Source of the DNA: Sphingomonas sp. EC-HK361
Lineage (GTDB): Bacteria > Pseudomonadota > Alphaproteobacteria > Sphingomonadales > Sphingomonadaceae
NCBI RefSeq assembly: GCF_902498785.1
Contig: NZ_LR701493.1
Span: forward strand, 729,459 to 793,458
Length of the DNA stretch: 64,000 nt
Reading direction: 5' to 3'
Shown here: one piece after another, positions 51,125 to 60,592 of the stretch
Layout: every line of letters starts with the position of its first letter
Position numbering within the stretch: the first letter of the stretch is position 1
Notes under the pieces: model-generated
The model's input: the letters and a program-made list of their open reading frames with translations, nothing else
What the model was told of the DNA's origin: nothing
The model's database searches: none
Program-made: the position numbers and the translations under genes

Positions 51125-53320
51125 TCAGGCTGTGTGATAGCTCTCGACGTCCCGGTAGTAATAGCCGGCGTCGCCGAACCCGGCGCGCGCCTGCTCGACG
51201 ACGTTGACCTGGGTCTGCGCGACGCCGAGGACGTTGGCGTCGACATCGGCAAGCCGGTTGAGCGCGATCTCCGCCGCTTTCGCCGGGGTCGTGCGCCAGC
51301 GCAGCAGGAAGACGACGCCGTCCGCAAGACTGGCGACGACCCGCGCTTCGTCGATCGCGAGAACGGGGGCGGTATCGAGGAGGATCAGCTCGAACCGCTC
51401 GCGTAGCTGCGCCAGCAGGGCGGCAAAGCGCCCGCCTTCGGTCAGCGTCAGTTCGGCGGCGTCGATGCGTTGCGGCAGCAGCCACGCGCCGGTCGCGGTG
51501 TCCTTGACCAGCACCTGATCGAGCTGTGCCGACCCGGCGAGCACTTCGTTCAGCCCTGCCTTGACCTGTCCCCCGAACTGGCGACTGGTCGCGCGACGCC
51601 GCGGGTCGCAATCGATGAGCAGCGTCGTGATCCCGGCCGCCGCGGCGGTGCGGGCAAGGCAGATCGCGGTCGTCGTCTTGCCCTCACCGGGCACCGACGA
51701 GGCGATCGCGATGACCCGGTGGCGCAGATCGGGCGTCGCGAACTGGATCGAGGTGCGCAGCGACCGGAACGCCTCCGCCAGCAGCGATTGCGGACGCTGC
51801 AGGACGAGATCCATCGGCTGCGCGGGCAGGCCGCCCTTGCGATATTCGGGCAGCGTGTTGGCATCGGGGATCGACGCCAGCACCGGCAGGCCGAGCCGCT
51901 TCTCGATTGCGTCGCTCGTCTCAAGTCCGCGCTCGAGCAACTGGAGCAGCAAGACGACAAGCGCCGCGATGCCGAGGCCACCAACGAGCGCGGCGGCGGC
52001 GTAGAGCAGCAGATTGGGCGAGCTCGGTACCGCGGGCACGCGTGCAGTGGCGACGATGTAGCTGTCGCTCTGCTCCAGCCCTTCCTGCGCGACGGTCTGA
52101 CGATAGCGATCAAGGAACGAGCGGTAGAGCGTGCGCGCGGACTCGGCGTTGCGCTCCAGCTCGTTCAGCCTGACAGACGCATTGTTGTCGGCGGCAAGCT
52201 TGCCCTCGGCGCGACCGATCGACCCTTGTAGCGAGGCAGCGCGCTGGCTCGCGATGTTCGCCTGGATCGAGGTGTTGGCGACGATGCGGCGGACCTCTGC
52301 CGCGATCTGTGCGTCGGTGTTTGCCTGCGCCTTTTCCGCCCGCTGCAGATCGGGATGGAGCGGGCCGTAGCGCTTTTGCAGGCTGGCGACCTCGCGGCCG
52401 ATCTCGGCGCGCTGCGCGCGAAGCTGACTGACGACCGGGGAGTCGAGCGCCTCGCCGAGCTCCTCGCCACTGCGACCGCGGGCAAGCTGCGCGCGCGCGG
52501 TCGACAGGCGCGCCTGCGCCGCGGCGTTCTCCGCCTTCGCCTGGGCCAGCTGGGTCGACAGGTTCGACAGTTCGTCCTGGCTCACCGTGCTGAGGTTCGA
52601 TACCGCAAACAGGCTGTTCGCGGCGCGGAAGTCGGCGACCGCCTTTTCGGCGGCGAGAACCTGGCCGCGCATCTGCTGCAAGCGCCCTTCGAGGAAGCGG
52701 CTCGCGCGCTTGGTCGCGCCCGATTTCGTGCCAACCTGGCCTGCGACATAGGTCTGGGCGATGGTGTTGACGATCTGGGCCGCAAGGGTCGGTGACGGCG
52801 ATTCGTAGGAGATGCTGATCGCGTAGGACAGGCCGTCGCGCTTCACCGTCAGGTTGCCGAGCACGTTGCCGATCGCGCGCGCGCGGGCAATGGGATCGGG
52901 CTTCGCGTTGGGGGCAGCGGCAATCGCGAGTCCGCCGTTGAAATCGGCGTTGCGATCGAGCCGCAGCGTATCGACGACGGTGCCGATGAGCGCGGGCGAG
53001 CGCAGCGCCTCGACCTCGGTATCGACCGCGGCTGAGTCCGGATCGACGGTCGGGGTCACCTGATCCTCGGCGATGACCTTTTCGGCGGTCCGCTCGAGCG
53101 CGACCTGCGCGGTCGCGACATAGCGCCGCTCGGCAAGCATGTAGGCGACGAGCGCAAGCGCGGCCGCCACGGCGAGAATGACGCCGATGACGAGCGCACG
53201 GCGGCGGATGATGCGGCCGATCCCGCGAACATCGATCAACGTCGATTCATCGACGTCCGACTGCGTGCCGATCGCATGGGTGCGAGCGCGGGTGCGGGTT
53301 GCGCCATCCATTGCGGTCAC
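51125..53320 (-). CDS. Polysaccharide chain-length/tyrosine autokinase (Wzc-like)
   Basis: 731 residues. Wzz domain with membrane segments at about 41-64 and 435-457, a long periplasmic coiled coil between them (about 200-400), then a cytoplasmic BY-kinase domain with Walker A SVPGEGKTTT (541-550), Walker A' TLLIDCDPRR and Walker B LILLDTAPVL. The C-terminal cluster GYYYRDVESYHTA is the expected autophosphorylation tail. The GTG start at 53320 overlaps the galU stop (GTGA); ATG 53311 is the alternative. It controls chain length and export with the Wza-like lipoprotein. Confidence 0.93.
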   Translation of the reverse strand: MTAMDGATRTRARTHAIGTQSDVDESTLIDVRGIGRIIRRRALVIGVILAVAAALALVAYMLAERRYVATAQVALERTAEKVIAEDQVTPTVDPDSAAVDTEVEALRSPALIGTVVDTLRLDRNADFNGGLAIAAAPNAKPDPIARARAIGNVLGNLTVKRDGLSYAISISYESPSPTLAAQIVNTIAQTYVAGQVGTKSGATKRASRFLEGRLQQMRGQVLAAEKAVADFRAANSLFAVSNLSTVSQDELSNLSTQLAQAKAENAAAQARLSTARAQLARGRSGEELGEALDSPVVSQLRAQRAEIGREVASLQKRYGPLHPDLQRAEKAQANTDAQIAAEVRRIVANTSIQANIASQRAASLQGSIGRAEGKLAADNNASVRLNELERNAESARTLYRSFLDRYRQTVAQEGLEQSDSYIVATARVPAVPSSPNLLLYAAAALVGGLGIAALVVLLLQLLERGLETSDAIEKRLGLPVLASIPDANTLPEYRKGGLPAQPMDLVLQRPQSLLAEAFRSLRTSIQFATPDLRHRVIAIASSVPGEGKTTTAICLARTAAAAGITTLLIDCDPRRRATSRQFGGQVKAGLNEVLAGSAQLDQVLVKDTATGAWLLPQRIDAAELTLTEGGRFAALLAQLRERFELILLDTAPVLAIDEARVVASLADGVVFLLRWRTTPAKAAEIALNRLADVDANVLGVAQTQVNVVEQARAGFGDAGYYYRDVESYHTA

Positions 53321-54174
53321 GCCCTTTCCAGAAGATCATGGAGGGCGGGCGCGATATCGGGTCGCGAGAGCGCGACCGCGATCGTCGCGCGAACGAAGCC
53401 GCGCTTGTCGCCGCAATCGTGCCGAGTCCCCTGAAAGGTGACGCCGTGGAAGGGCTGGCGGCCGATGAGCTGGGCGAGCGCGTCGGTCAGCTGGATTTCG
53501 CCGCCGGCGCCTTCCTCCTGCTGCGCGAGGATGTCCATGACCTCGGGCTGGAGGATGTAGCGGCCGATAATGCCAAGGTTCGACGGAGCGACCGCGGGCG
53601 CCGGCTTTTCCACCAATCCCTTTACCTCGGTCAGAACTCCGTCAGCGCTGCCCGGCGTGATGATGCCGTATTTGTCGGTCTGGTCGGGCGCGACTTCCTC
53701 GGCGCAGATCAGGTTGCCGCCGACCCGGGCATAGGCATCGACCATCTGCTTCAGACAGCCGGGGCGGCCCAGCATCAGATCGTCGGGCAACAGCACCGCG
53801 AACGGCTCGTCGCCGACGATGCGGCGCGCGCACCATACCGCATGGCCAAGGCCGAGCGGCTCCTGCTGACGAACGATCGCGATGTCGCCCGGCGCAAAGC
53901 GCGTGTCGGCGAGAATGTCGAGCGATTTGCCCCGGCGCTCCATCGTCTCCTCAAGCTCAAAGGCGTGGTCGAAGTGATCCTCGATCAGCGACTTGCCGCG
54001 GCTGGTGACGAAGATGAACTGCTCGATGCCCGCCTCACGCGCCTCGTCGATGGCATATTGGATCAGCGGCCGATCGACGACCGGCAGCATTTCCTTGGGC
54101 ATCGCCTTCGTCGCAGGAAGAAAGCGCGTGCCCAGCCCGCCGATGGGGAACACTGCCTTGCGCACCTTGTGCAT
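53317..54174 (-). CDS. galU: UTP-glucose-1-phosphate uridylyltransferase
   Basis: Makes UDP-glucose, a sugar donor for the polysaccharide. 285 residues. KAVFPIGGLGTRFLPATKAMPKEMLPVVD is the nucleotide-binding N terminus, with LLPDDLM and VEKPAP as further family motifs. The start at 54174 has AGAGGAG at good spacing; the frame extends upstream without similarity. It leads the galU-wzc-wzy unit. Confidence 0.95.
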   Translation of the reverse strand: MHKVRKAVFPIGGLGTRFLPATKAMPKEMLPVVDRPLIQYAIDEAREAGIEQFIFVTSRGKSLIEDHFDHAFELEETMERRGKSLDILADTRFAPGDIAIVRQQEPLGLGHAVWCARRIVGDEPFAVLLPDDLMLGRPGCLKQMVDAYARVGGNLICAEEVAPDQTDKYGIITPGSADGVLTEVKGLVEKPAPAVAPSNLGIIGRYILQPEVMDILAQQEEGAGGEIQLTDALAQLIGRQPFHGVTFQGTRHDCGDKRGFVRATIAVALSRPDIAPALHDLLERA

Positions 54175-54353
54175 GAACGATCTCCTCTGCGGAGCGCGGG
54201 TGCCAACAGGCCCCGTGCGCGCGTGATCCGACCCTGCCCGCGAATCACGGTTAATTCGGTTCAGAAATGATTGCGCCCGTCTGCTGCACCGCAACAAGCA
54301 CACAACGTCGAGCCGTGCCGTGCTTGCGCTTAAGCCGTCGTTTGGGGGGGCGG

Positions 54354-55301
54354 TCAGAGCCGCGGCGGTGGCCCGCCCCACTGGATTCCGCCCGGTACAC
54401 TGCCCTTTCCGCGAGGACGGATGAGCGGGGTGCCGGTCGGAACATTGATGTCGTGCGAGTCGATGATGATCCGCACCGGCCCGTCATGCACGTCGAAGAG
54501 CGGCCAGGCCTTTGTGCTCCGCACGGAGAGATGCGCGATTCGGATGACGATCGGCGCGCCGCCCGCGGTCTTTGCGCCCATCAAGGCGAAATGGACGGTA
54601 TCGCCGATGCCGCCGATCTTGACCGGCTCGATGCTGGTCAGCCGGGTCGCGCGGATGCTCGACCACAGCCGGTAGTTGCGCGCGTTGCGCCCCGATACGC
54701 AGTCGTCGAGAAGCGAATCGCTCGCCTTCAGGTCGAAGCCGCCATCGCTATTGCCCCAAGCGGCACAATTGCGAAAAATCAGTCGCTTGTTGCCGCGTTC
54801 GGCGGAGAAGCCGTCGCCATTCCAGTATTGGGCGTCCTTTCGCTTCCAGCGGAAACCGCGCATCGTGCAGCGTTCGAAGCGGAAATCCGATGCTTCGTCG
54901 GCGATCGCGATGCCGCAGGGGAGGTCGTGCGCGCCCGTCGTCAGCCCGCCGCTGGCGGTAATGTCGGCGAAGAGGCCGTCGCGGCTGGCATAGCGGATGC
55001 GCGCGAAGCCGCGGCGCAGGTCGGTCGCGGTGACGTTCGAAACCCTGAGCCCGGTGCATGGCGCGGGCATGCGGCCAGCGCCGGTATTCTCGATCACACG
55101 GTAGGCGCCATCGACGCGGACGTCGTCCACGATGACGCCGCGGGTGGGGGTGTCGAGGACGACCAGCCCATTGCCCACATCGCGCGCGGTGATGTGCCGG
55201 TAATTCGCGTGATCGCGGGCGTGATAGACCGGCTCGCCCCCGGCGGCGATCGGGGTTCGACCCTTGGCTTCGACCAGCATGCCGATCGGTATCGACGACA
55301 C
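54354..55301 (-). CDS. Right-handed beta-helix protein, paralogue of the RTX beta-helix protein
   Basis: 315 residues from a GTG at 55301. The frame is open further upstream (WWPCAVSSIPIGM) without a good start, so the N terminus is uncertain and no signal peptide is visible. The segment WNGDGFSAERG ... GNSDGGFDLKASDSLLDDCV ... NARNYRLW closely parallels LNGDGFATERG ... GNSDGGYDLKSSDTVLIGAV ... NARNYRFW of the protein at 37497. It lacks the RTX repeats. It is probably a carbohydrate-acting protein (lyase or epimerase type), by fold and context only. Confidence 0.75.
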   Translation of the reverse strand: MSSIPIGMLVEAKGRTPIAAGGEPVYHARDHANYRHITARDVGNGLVVLDTPTRGVIVDDVRVDGAYRVIENTGAGRMPAPCTGLRVSNVTATDLRRGFARIRYASRDGLFADITASGGLTTGAHDLPCGIAIADEASDFRFERCTMRGFRWKRKDAQYWNGDGFSAERGNKRLIFRNCAAWGNSDGGFDLKASDSLLDDCVSGRNARNYRLWSSIRATRLTSIEPVKIGGIGDTVHFALMGAKTAGGAPIVIRIAHLSVRSTKAWPLFDVHDGPVRIIIDSHDINVPTGTPLIRPRGKGSVPGGIQWGGPPPRL

Positions 55302-55444
55302 GGCGCAAGGCCACCAGCCTGCTGCGGCGGTTTGCGATCCCGGTCCGGCAAAGCGATGGTTAACGCGTGCGAGAGCATGCCGCTTAACGGTCTTGCAGGG
55401 GCGCGCGGTGCATCAGTGCCGCAACCCGAAGAGGAGTTCGCGCC

Positions 55445-55591
55445 ATGCGCCAGTCCATGACCGCCGCGTCCAAAGCGCTCGGCGAAGACCAGAATATCGC
55501 GCCCGCAATCCTGTCCGCATGGCTCGCGCCGCGGGTAACCGCGCGCCGCAGGCTTGTGCCGGATTTCAAGCGCTTGATGAAGCTTTCTTAA
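55445..55591 (+). CDS. Possible 48-residue basic protein
   Basis: Reads MRQSMTAASKALGEDQNIAP ... VPDFKRLMKLS and ends in TAA. AGGAG lies 9 bases before the ATG, a good ribosome site. It is basic, with no signal or membrane segment, and I know no family for it. It lies in the gap between the beta-helix gene and the sugar-transferase gene. It could be a chance frame. Confidence 0.35.
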   Translation: MRQSMTAASKALGEDQNIAPAILSAWLAPRVTARRRLVPDFKRLMKLS

Positions 55592-55680
55592 TCTTTTTCG
55601 GCTTCACTCATCGACTGAACCCAGCTAAGCAACGACTCGGCTCAGCGGCATAAGCGATGAGCGGGGAGAGGATGGACGAA

Positions 55681-55857
55681 ATGTCGGATCATGCGCTCGG
55701 CGGTCCGCTGGACCGGATCGCGCCCCCGGTGGCGCCAGCGCCCGCGGCGCAAGAACGCGACCGAGTCGAATCCTTCGTGCGCAGCCTGTCTCGCCTCGCG
55801 GGCTACGCCTCGCTCGCAGCGGCGGTTGTCGGCATCGCGTATCTGGTGATTCGCTAA
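55681..55857 (+). CDS. Small single-span membrane protein
   Basis: 58 residues: a polar, Pro/Ala-rich N-terminal part, then one C-terminal membrane helix (LAGYASLAAAVVGIAYLVIR), a tail-anchored layout. The ATG at 55681 has GGAGAGGA at good spacing; ATG 55657 and 55672 are alternatives. I do not recognise the family. It lies upstream of the priming sugar transferase in the same direction. Confidence 0.5.
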   Translation: MSDHALGGPLDRIAPPVAPAPAAQERDRVESFVRSLSRLAGYASLAAAVVGIAYLVIR

Positions 55858-56056
55858 CCACGAGCGTTGCCGACGGCGGCATTTTGCTGCGGCGCGGCAA
55901 GATGACAAACCAGTCATCCTTTCTCTGAAACGGGTGGTCCTGCGTTTGGCCGATACGGCCGCGACCGGCATTGCCTAGCGGCGCCGGATCAATGAATTGC
56001 CTTCCCAACGGACCTGGATCGGGACTCCGACCCCGGCGTCGAAGGGAAGGTTTGCG

Positions 56057-57427
56057 ATGAGCGTTTCGACGCTTGGAGACTTCGCGACGCCGCGCATACG
56101 TTCCAAACGTATCCAGCGGCTTCGCTTATATGCCGAACTCGTCGCGGTGGACTGCGCAGCGATCATCGCCGCCTTCGTGATATCGAGCGGGCTTCATACC
56201 GGGCCGCGAACGTTCGATGGCTGGCAATTGTCGCTGATGGTGCTGATCGGGTATCTGGGCATCGCGCTCGCGGCCGAGGTGTATAGCGCATCCGTCTTCA
56301 CCAATCCCAGGCTGAGCCTGAAGCGGTCGGTAACGGCGCTGATCTACGCGCTGATCGCCGTCATCGTCTTCACCTATGTTGCGCATGCGAGCCAGCAGAT
56401 TTCGCGCCTGAACTTCGCGATCGGTTCGCCGCTGTCCCTCGTCCTGCTGGTGACGGGTCGGCTGATCTTCGTGCGCCACGGCCTCAGGCGGCTGTCGGGT
56501 TCGCTCTATAACGAGCTGCTGATAGTCGACGGGGTCGATGCGCCCGGCCTCGCCTGGGCACACCGGCTGAACGCGCGCAAGGCAGGGCTGTCGCCTGACC
56601 TCGAGGATCCGGTGATGCTCCACCGGATCGGCGACGAACTGGCCGGGTTCGACCGGGTCATCGTCTCCTGCGAAGCCGACCGACGCCATGCGTGGAGCAC
56701 GGTGCTGCGCGGCGCGAACATCAATGGCGAATTGCTGCTGCACGACCGAAGCTATGCCGATGTGATAGGGATCGGCCGCGCGGCGGGACAGGCGACTCAC
56801 GTGGTGTCGCGCGGGCCGCTGAGCATGAGCAATCGCATCATGAAGCGCCTGCTCGATCTCGCGCTCACCGTGCCGGCGATCATCGCTCTGTCGCCGGTTC
56901 TGCTGATCGTCGCGATCGCGATCAAGCTCGACAGCCGCGGCCCCGTCTTTTTCCGGCAGGACCGGGTGGGGCGGCGCAACCAGCTGTTCCGGATCATGAA
57001 GTTCCGCACGATGCGGCATGAACTGGCGGACGGGAGCGGAAACCGCTCGGCGAGCCGCGACGACGACCGGATCACGCGTGTCGGCCGGTTCCTGCGGCGA
57101 ACAAGTCTGGACGAGCTTCCGCAACTCCTGAACGTGCTGGAAGGCGACATGAGCCTTGTCGGCCCGCGGCCGCACGCACTGGGTTCGCTGGCGGGCGACC
57201 AGCTGTTCTGGCAAATCAGCCACGAATACTGGATCCGCCACGCGTTGAAGCCCGGGATCACCGGCCTTGCGCAGGTGCGCGGGCACCGCGGCGCGACCGA
57301 GAGGCGCGAGGATCTGGAACGGCGTCTGGAAGCCGATCTCGAGTATCTCGATCAGTGGTCGATCACGCGCGATATCGGCATTCTGGCCTCGACCGTCATG
57401 GTGCTGGTCCACCGCAACGCCTATTGA
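56057..57427 (+). CDS. Polyprenyl glycosylphosphotransferase (exopolysaccharide priming enzyme)
   Basis: 456 residues. Four N-terminal membrane segments (about 25-140), a soluble middle domain (about 150-265), then a fifth segment and the catalytic domain with KRLLDLALTVPAIIALSPVL, KFRTMR, RRTSLDELPQLLNVLEGDMSLVGPRP and KPGITGLAQV. It transfers a sugar-1-phosphate (probably glucose or galactose) to undecaprenyl phosphate, the first step of repeat-unit assembly. It is the same family as WbaP, GumD and sphingan SpsB. The ATG at 56057 follows GGGAAGG. Confidence 0.93.
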   Translation: MSVSTLGDFATPRIRSKRIQRLRLYAELVAVDCAAIIAAFVISSGLHTGPRTFDGWQLSLMVLIGYLGIALAAEVYSASVFTNPRLSLKRSVTALIYALIAVIVFTYVAHASQQISRLNFAIGSPLSLVLLVTGRLIFVRHGLRRLSGSLYNELLIVDGVDAPGLAWAHRLNARKAGLSPDLEDPVMLHRIGDELAGFDRVIVSCEADRRHAWSTVLRGANINGELLLHDRSYADVIGIGRAAGQATHVVSRGPLSMSNRIMKRLLDLALTVPAIIALSPVLLIVAIAIKLDSRGPVFFRQDRVGRRNQLFRIMKFRTMRHELADGSGNRSASRDDDRITRVGRFLRRTSLDELPQLLNVLEGDMSLVGPRPHALGSLAGDQLFWQISHEYWIRHALKPGITGLAQVRGHRGATERREDLERRLEADLEYLDQWSITRDIGILASTVMVLVHRNAY

Positions 57428-57494
57428 ACTCCGACCCGGCCGCGCGCGTCATCGCGCTTGCCCTGAGCGGTGAGGCGGCTATTGGGGGCGGCGA

Positions 57495-57570
57495 GGGCGC
57501 TTAGCTCAGTTGGTAGAGCATCTCGTTTACACCGAGAGGGTCGGCGGTTCGAGCCCGTCAGCGCCCACCA
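57495..57570 (+). tRNA. tRNA-Val (anticodon UAC)
   Basis: 76 bases. Acceptor stem GGGCGCT/AGCGCCC with encoded CCA, D-arm TTAGCTCAGTTGGTAGAGC, anticodon stem TCTCG/CGAGA with loop TTTACAC (anticodon TAC), T-loop GGTTCGAGCCC. All arms fold normally. It lies between the priming-transferase gene and the converging cyclase gene. Confidence 0.97.
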
Positions 57571-57591
57571 TCCCTCCTCAAAGCCGACAGA

Positions 57592-58374
57592 TCATGCGCC
57601 GGCAGGCGGAAGCTTGATTTCGAAGAGTTTCGGCCAGTTCTTGCCCGTCACGTAGAGGTGATGGCCGGTGCGGTCATAGGCGATGCCGTTGGCGACGGAA
57701 TCGGGGTCGGTCGCGGCCACTTGCGCGACCAGATCGGAAAGATCGATCAGCCCCTTCACGACGCCGGTCTGCGGGTCGATCCGCGCGATGGCAGGCGTCA
57801 TCCAGATGTTGGCGAGGATCTCGCCGTTCACATATTCCAGTTCGTTGATGCGCGGCAGCGGCTTGCCGTCGATCGTGACGCGCAGCGTGCCGGTGACCTT
57901 CATCGAGGCCGGATCGAGAAGACGCAGCGTCGGCGTGCCGTCGGACAGATAGATGCGGCGACCGTCATCGGTCATCGCCCAGCCTTCGCCGGTGTAGCGG
58001 AAACCCCCGGTGCGCTTGAGCGCGGGCAGGCTCCAGCGATAGCCCTGCCCGCCGTGCCAGGTGACGGAACGCAGCTCGTCCTTCCAGACGACGATCCCCT
58101 CGCCGAACTGACCGGTTGGCACCGCGACCTCGCGCAGCTTGCGCCCGGTCTTCACATCGACTTCGCGGATAAAGGACTGTCCCTCGCGCCCGGTGCTTTC
58201 GTAGAGGTGGCCGCGATCGACGAGCAGCCCTTCGGTAAAGGCGGCGGTGTCGTGTGGATAGGTCGCGACCACCGTCGGTTTGGCGACCGGGATCGGCGGC
58301 GGCGCCGCGCCGGCAAGTGCCAGAAGCGGCGCGAGGAGCAGCGCAAGGGATGAGTGGGCGAGGAGCCGTCTCAC
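57592..58374 (-). CDS. Glutaminyl-peptide cyclotransferase (plant-type beta-propeller)
   Basis: 260 residues with a signal peptide (about 1-24, ending LALAGAAP). The domain has YPHDTAAFTEGLLVDRGHLYESTG and WGGQGY-like and LNELEYVNGEILANIWMT-like motifs of the plant-type glutaminyl cyclase family, which forms N-terminal pyroglutamate on exported proteins. The GTG start at 58374 overlaps the stop of the XRE gene (GTGA), so the two are cotranscribed. Confidence 0.87.
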   Translation of the reverse strand: MRRLLAHSSLALLLAPLLALAGAAPPPIPVAKPTVVATYPHDTAAFTEGLLVDRGHLYESTGREGQSFIREVDVKTGRKLREVAVPTGQFGEGIVVWKDELRSVTWHGGQGYRWSLPALKRTGGFRYTGEGWAMTDDGRRIYLSDGTPTLRLLDPASMKVTGTLRVTIDGKPLPRINELEYVNGEILANIWMTPAIARIDPQTGVVKGLIDLSDLVAQVAATDPDSVANGIAYDRTGHHLYVTGKNWPKLFEIKLPPAGA

Positions 58375-58934
58375 AGCGCGCGGACCAGCGTTGCGACGCG
58401 CGCGACCCAGGCGGGATCGGTCACGACTTGCTGGCGACTGCCGGGGCCGGGGGGCAGGAGCTGCACCCGCCCGTCCTCGCGGCCGATGAGACGGCCAAAG
58501 GCGAAGCGGCCACCGGGGCGGGGGACGAGGACATCGCGGTTCATCGCCTCGCCAAACGCATCGGGCGCGAGCGGGATGCACCACAGCGCATCGCCCGCGC
58601 GGTAATCGCCGACGCCGGCGGTCACCGTGACCGCGACCTGACCGGGCTGGATCGCGGGCGGGGTGAGCAGTTCGGTGCGGCGCGGGGCATGCGCGCCATC
58701 GGTATCGAGGACGGCCGCGACGGGCAGGTCCGGGCGCTCAGGAAGCTGGACGAGATCGGCCGCGGTGACGCCGAGCGCGGGGGCGATGCGGTTGAGCCAG
58801 GCGACCGACACGGTGCGAGTGCCGAGTTCCAGGCGACCGATCTGCTGCGCGGTCGTCGGCGGATCGCAGCGGGCGGCGACGTCTTCGAGGGTAAGCCCCT
58901 TCGCACGACGCACTTCGCGGATTGCGGTAATCAT
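58371..58934 (-). CDS. XRE-family transcriptional regulator
   Basis: 187 residues. The N-terminal helix-turn-helix (about 1-62: ITAIREVRRAKGLTLEDVAARC ... TAQQIGRLELGTRTVSVAWL) is of XRE type; the C-terminal part (about 95-187) may be a peptidase-S24-like or sensing domain (GDYRAGDALWCIPL). It is divergent from the DUF6456 gene across 56 bases holding TGTCCTACA at 58972, a possible operator. Confidence 0.85.
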   Translation of the reverse strand: MITAIREVRRAKGLTLEDVAARCDPPTTAQQIGRLELGTRTVSVAWLNRIAPALGVTAADLVQLPERPDLPVAAVLDTDGAHAPRRTELLTPPAIQPGQVAVTVTAGVGDYRAGDALWCIPLAPDAFGEAMNRDVLVPRPGGRFAFGRLIGREDGRVQLLPPGPGSRQQVVTDPAWVARVATLVRAL

Positions 58935-58990
58935 CGGCGGCGTCCTATTTAACCAAATCGGTTTTCATCCTGTCCTACAAAAGTGCCCTC

Positions 58991-59503
58991 ATGGCAAGGC
59001 TGATCCTGAAACGAGACGATCAGGAGACGGTGATGCGCGATGTGACGGAAATGCGGATCGATGGCGAGGGGCGGCGATCGCCGATGAGCGGCGGCGCGCG
59101 GACCGGGCGCACGGTCATGGTAAACCGCGCCGAATCGCCGCTCGCCTGGCTGCGCGCGCGGGGCCTGATCGATGTGCGGCAATTCGAGGCGGGCGAGCGG
59201 TTGCGTGCCGATTACGAGCGGGCGTCGATCGCGCCATCGGTGACGATGCGCTGGACGCCGCGCGTCGACGGCGGAGAGGCGGACGGGCTCGATCCGACGA
59301 CGGCGCAGATCGCGGCGAAGCGCCGGTTCGACGCTGCGATGGCGGCGGCGGGGCCGGGGCTGAAGGATGTGGCGTGGCGGGTGATCTGCGCGGGCGAAAC
59401 GCTGCCGGTATCGGAAAAGGCGCTGGGGTGGCCGGCGCGTGCCGGGCGCCTCGTCCTGACGCTGGCGCTCGACCGGCTGGCGGATCACTACGGGCTGCGG
59501 TGA
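58991..59503 (+). CDS. DUF6456 domain protein
   Basis: 170 residues. The NRAESPLAWLRARGLIDVRQFEAGERLRADYERA segment and the C-terminal VCAGETLP-like and LVLTLALDRLADHYG region fit the DUF6456 family, whose function is unknown but whose members look like replication-initiator or regulator-type proteins. No membrane or signal sequence. Divergent from the XRE gene, with which it may share control. Confidence 0.75.
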   Translation: MARLILKRDDQETVMRDVTEMRIDGEGRRSPMSGGARTGRTVMVNRAESPLAWLRARGLIDVRQFEAGERLRADYERASIAPSVTMRWTPRVDGGEADGLDPTTAQIAAKRRFDAAMAAAGPGLKDVAWRVICAGETLPVSEKALGWPARAGRLVLTLALDRLADHYGLR

Positions 59504-59600
59504 GGGCGGCTGCGTGTGGAAAAACGGGGCACGGCGACGCCAGGGACGCGCCGTGCCCCGCCTCGCACGGTTCGGGGAAGGCCGGGGGTGGGCCTGTGTC

Positions 59601-60512
59601 CTACCGGGCGATGCCGATGAGCGCCGTCGCAGTGTAGCCGGTGGCAGCTGCGGTGAAGGTAGGCGTCTGCTGGGTGAGTTGTGCTGCGGTGTTGTCGCCA
59701 AAAACATTGTCGCTCGAAAGCGAAACCTGCGCGAAGTTGGTCTTGCTCGACGGATAGGTCGTCGTATCGGCAAAGAGCGTGTTGCACAGCGCCGCCGGCA
59801 TGGCGAGCTGTGAGGTCAGAATCGCATATTTTCCGCCCAGCGCATTGGACAGGCTCGAAAATATCTCGAAGTGCATATGCGGCCAGCGCCCGGAATAGCA
59901 GGCGGGAAAGATGGTGGTGAAGGTCACCTGGCCGTTGGCGTCGGTCACCTGGACGCCGCGCAGGTAGCTTTCCGCAGGCGCGCTGTAGAGCGAGTAGTTG
60001 CCGCTGCGATCGCAGTGCCACAGATAGACCGCATAGCCCGAAAGGGCCGCGCATGCCGAATTCACGTTGACCAGCGTCAGCGTGATGACCACCTGGACGC
60101 CGGTCGCGACCGTGGTCGAGCTGATGAAGCTGGAACGGATGTCGCTACGCTGGATGCCGCTGACGGTCAGGATGTTGCTGGTCGACCCGCTCGATGTGTT
60201 GGCGCCGTCGGCAGGATAGGGGCCAGCGGTTTCGGTCGGATCGGCGATGCAACTGCCGGTTGCGGTCGATGTGGGCGTAGGGGTTGGCGTCGAGGTCGGA
60301 GTGGGGGTCGGCGTTGGCGTTGGCGTCGCACCGGTGACGACGCCGACGCCGGAGCTCGACTCGCCGGCGCCGCCGCATCCGGCGACGAGCGCGACGGTGC
60401 CGGCCCCGGCCAGGAGGCGCAGCGCGCGGCGGCGTTCGACCATCGCCTGCATCAGCTTCATGTCTTCGGCAAGGCTATGGCCGTGGTCTTCATGATGAGG
60501 GTCGTGTGACAT
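59601..60512 (-). CDS. Intradiol-dioxygenase-like exported lipoprotein
   Basis: 303 residues. The N-terminal RRRALRLLAGAG followed by LVAGC suggests an exported (possibly Tat) lipoprotein; a Thr-Pro repeat linker (about 63-87) follows. The catalytic-type domain has YLWHCDRSGNYSLY and IFPACYSGRWPHMHFEIF, which hold the two Tyr and two His iron ligands of intradiol dioxygenases. Secreted members of this family are widespread and often have no known aromatic substrate. Confidence 0.85.
   Translation of the reverse strand: MSHDPHHEDHGHSLAEDMKLMQAMVERRRALRLLAGAGTVALVAGCGGAGESSSGVGVVTGATPTPTPTPTPTSTPTPTPTSTATGSCIADPTETAGPYPADGANTSSGSTSNILTVSGIQRSDIRSSFISSTTVATGVQVVITLTLVNVNSACAALSGYAVYLWHCDRSGNYSLYSAPAESYLRGVQVTDANGQVTFTTIFPACYSGRWPHMHFEIFSSLSNALGGKYAILTSQLAMPAALCNTLFADTTTYPSSKTNFAQVSLSSDNVFGDNTAAQLTQQTPTFTAAATGYTATALIGIAR
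60259..60330 (-). repeat. Thr-Pro coding microsatellite
   Basis: Hexamer-like repeats (GTTGGC and GTCGGA types on the plus strand) encode alternating Thr-Pro in the linker of the dioxygenase-like lipoprotein. The tract is a likely site of copy-number change that keeps the frame. Confidence 0.7.
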
Positions 60513-60592
60513 GCGCGGTTCCCCGGATGGTTATGCCGTCCTGGCTACCGCGCGTTGCGCACCGGCTTATGTCGCGATTGTTGCGGAATGTT

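Noticed and set aside
54294-54326. Inverted arms CAAGCAC/GTGCTTG upstream of galU
   Set aside because: Seven-base arms with an 18-base loop and no supporting promoter or T-run; probably chance.
57495-57570. tRNA-Val as a possible integration site next to the exopolysaccharide locus
   Set aside because: No integrase gene and no duplicate of the tRNA 3' end was seen within the window.
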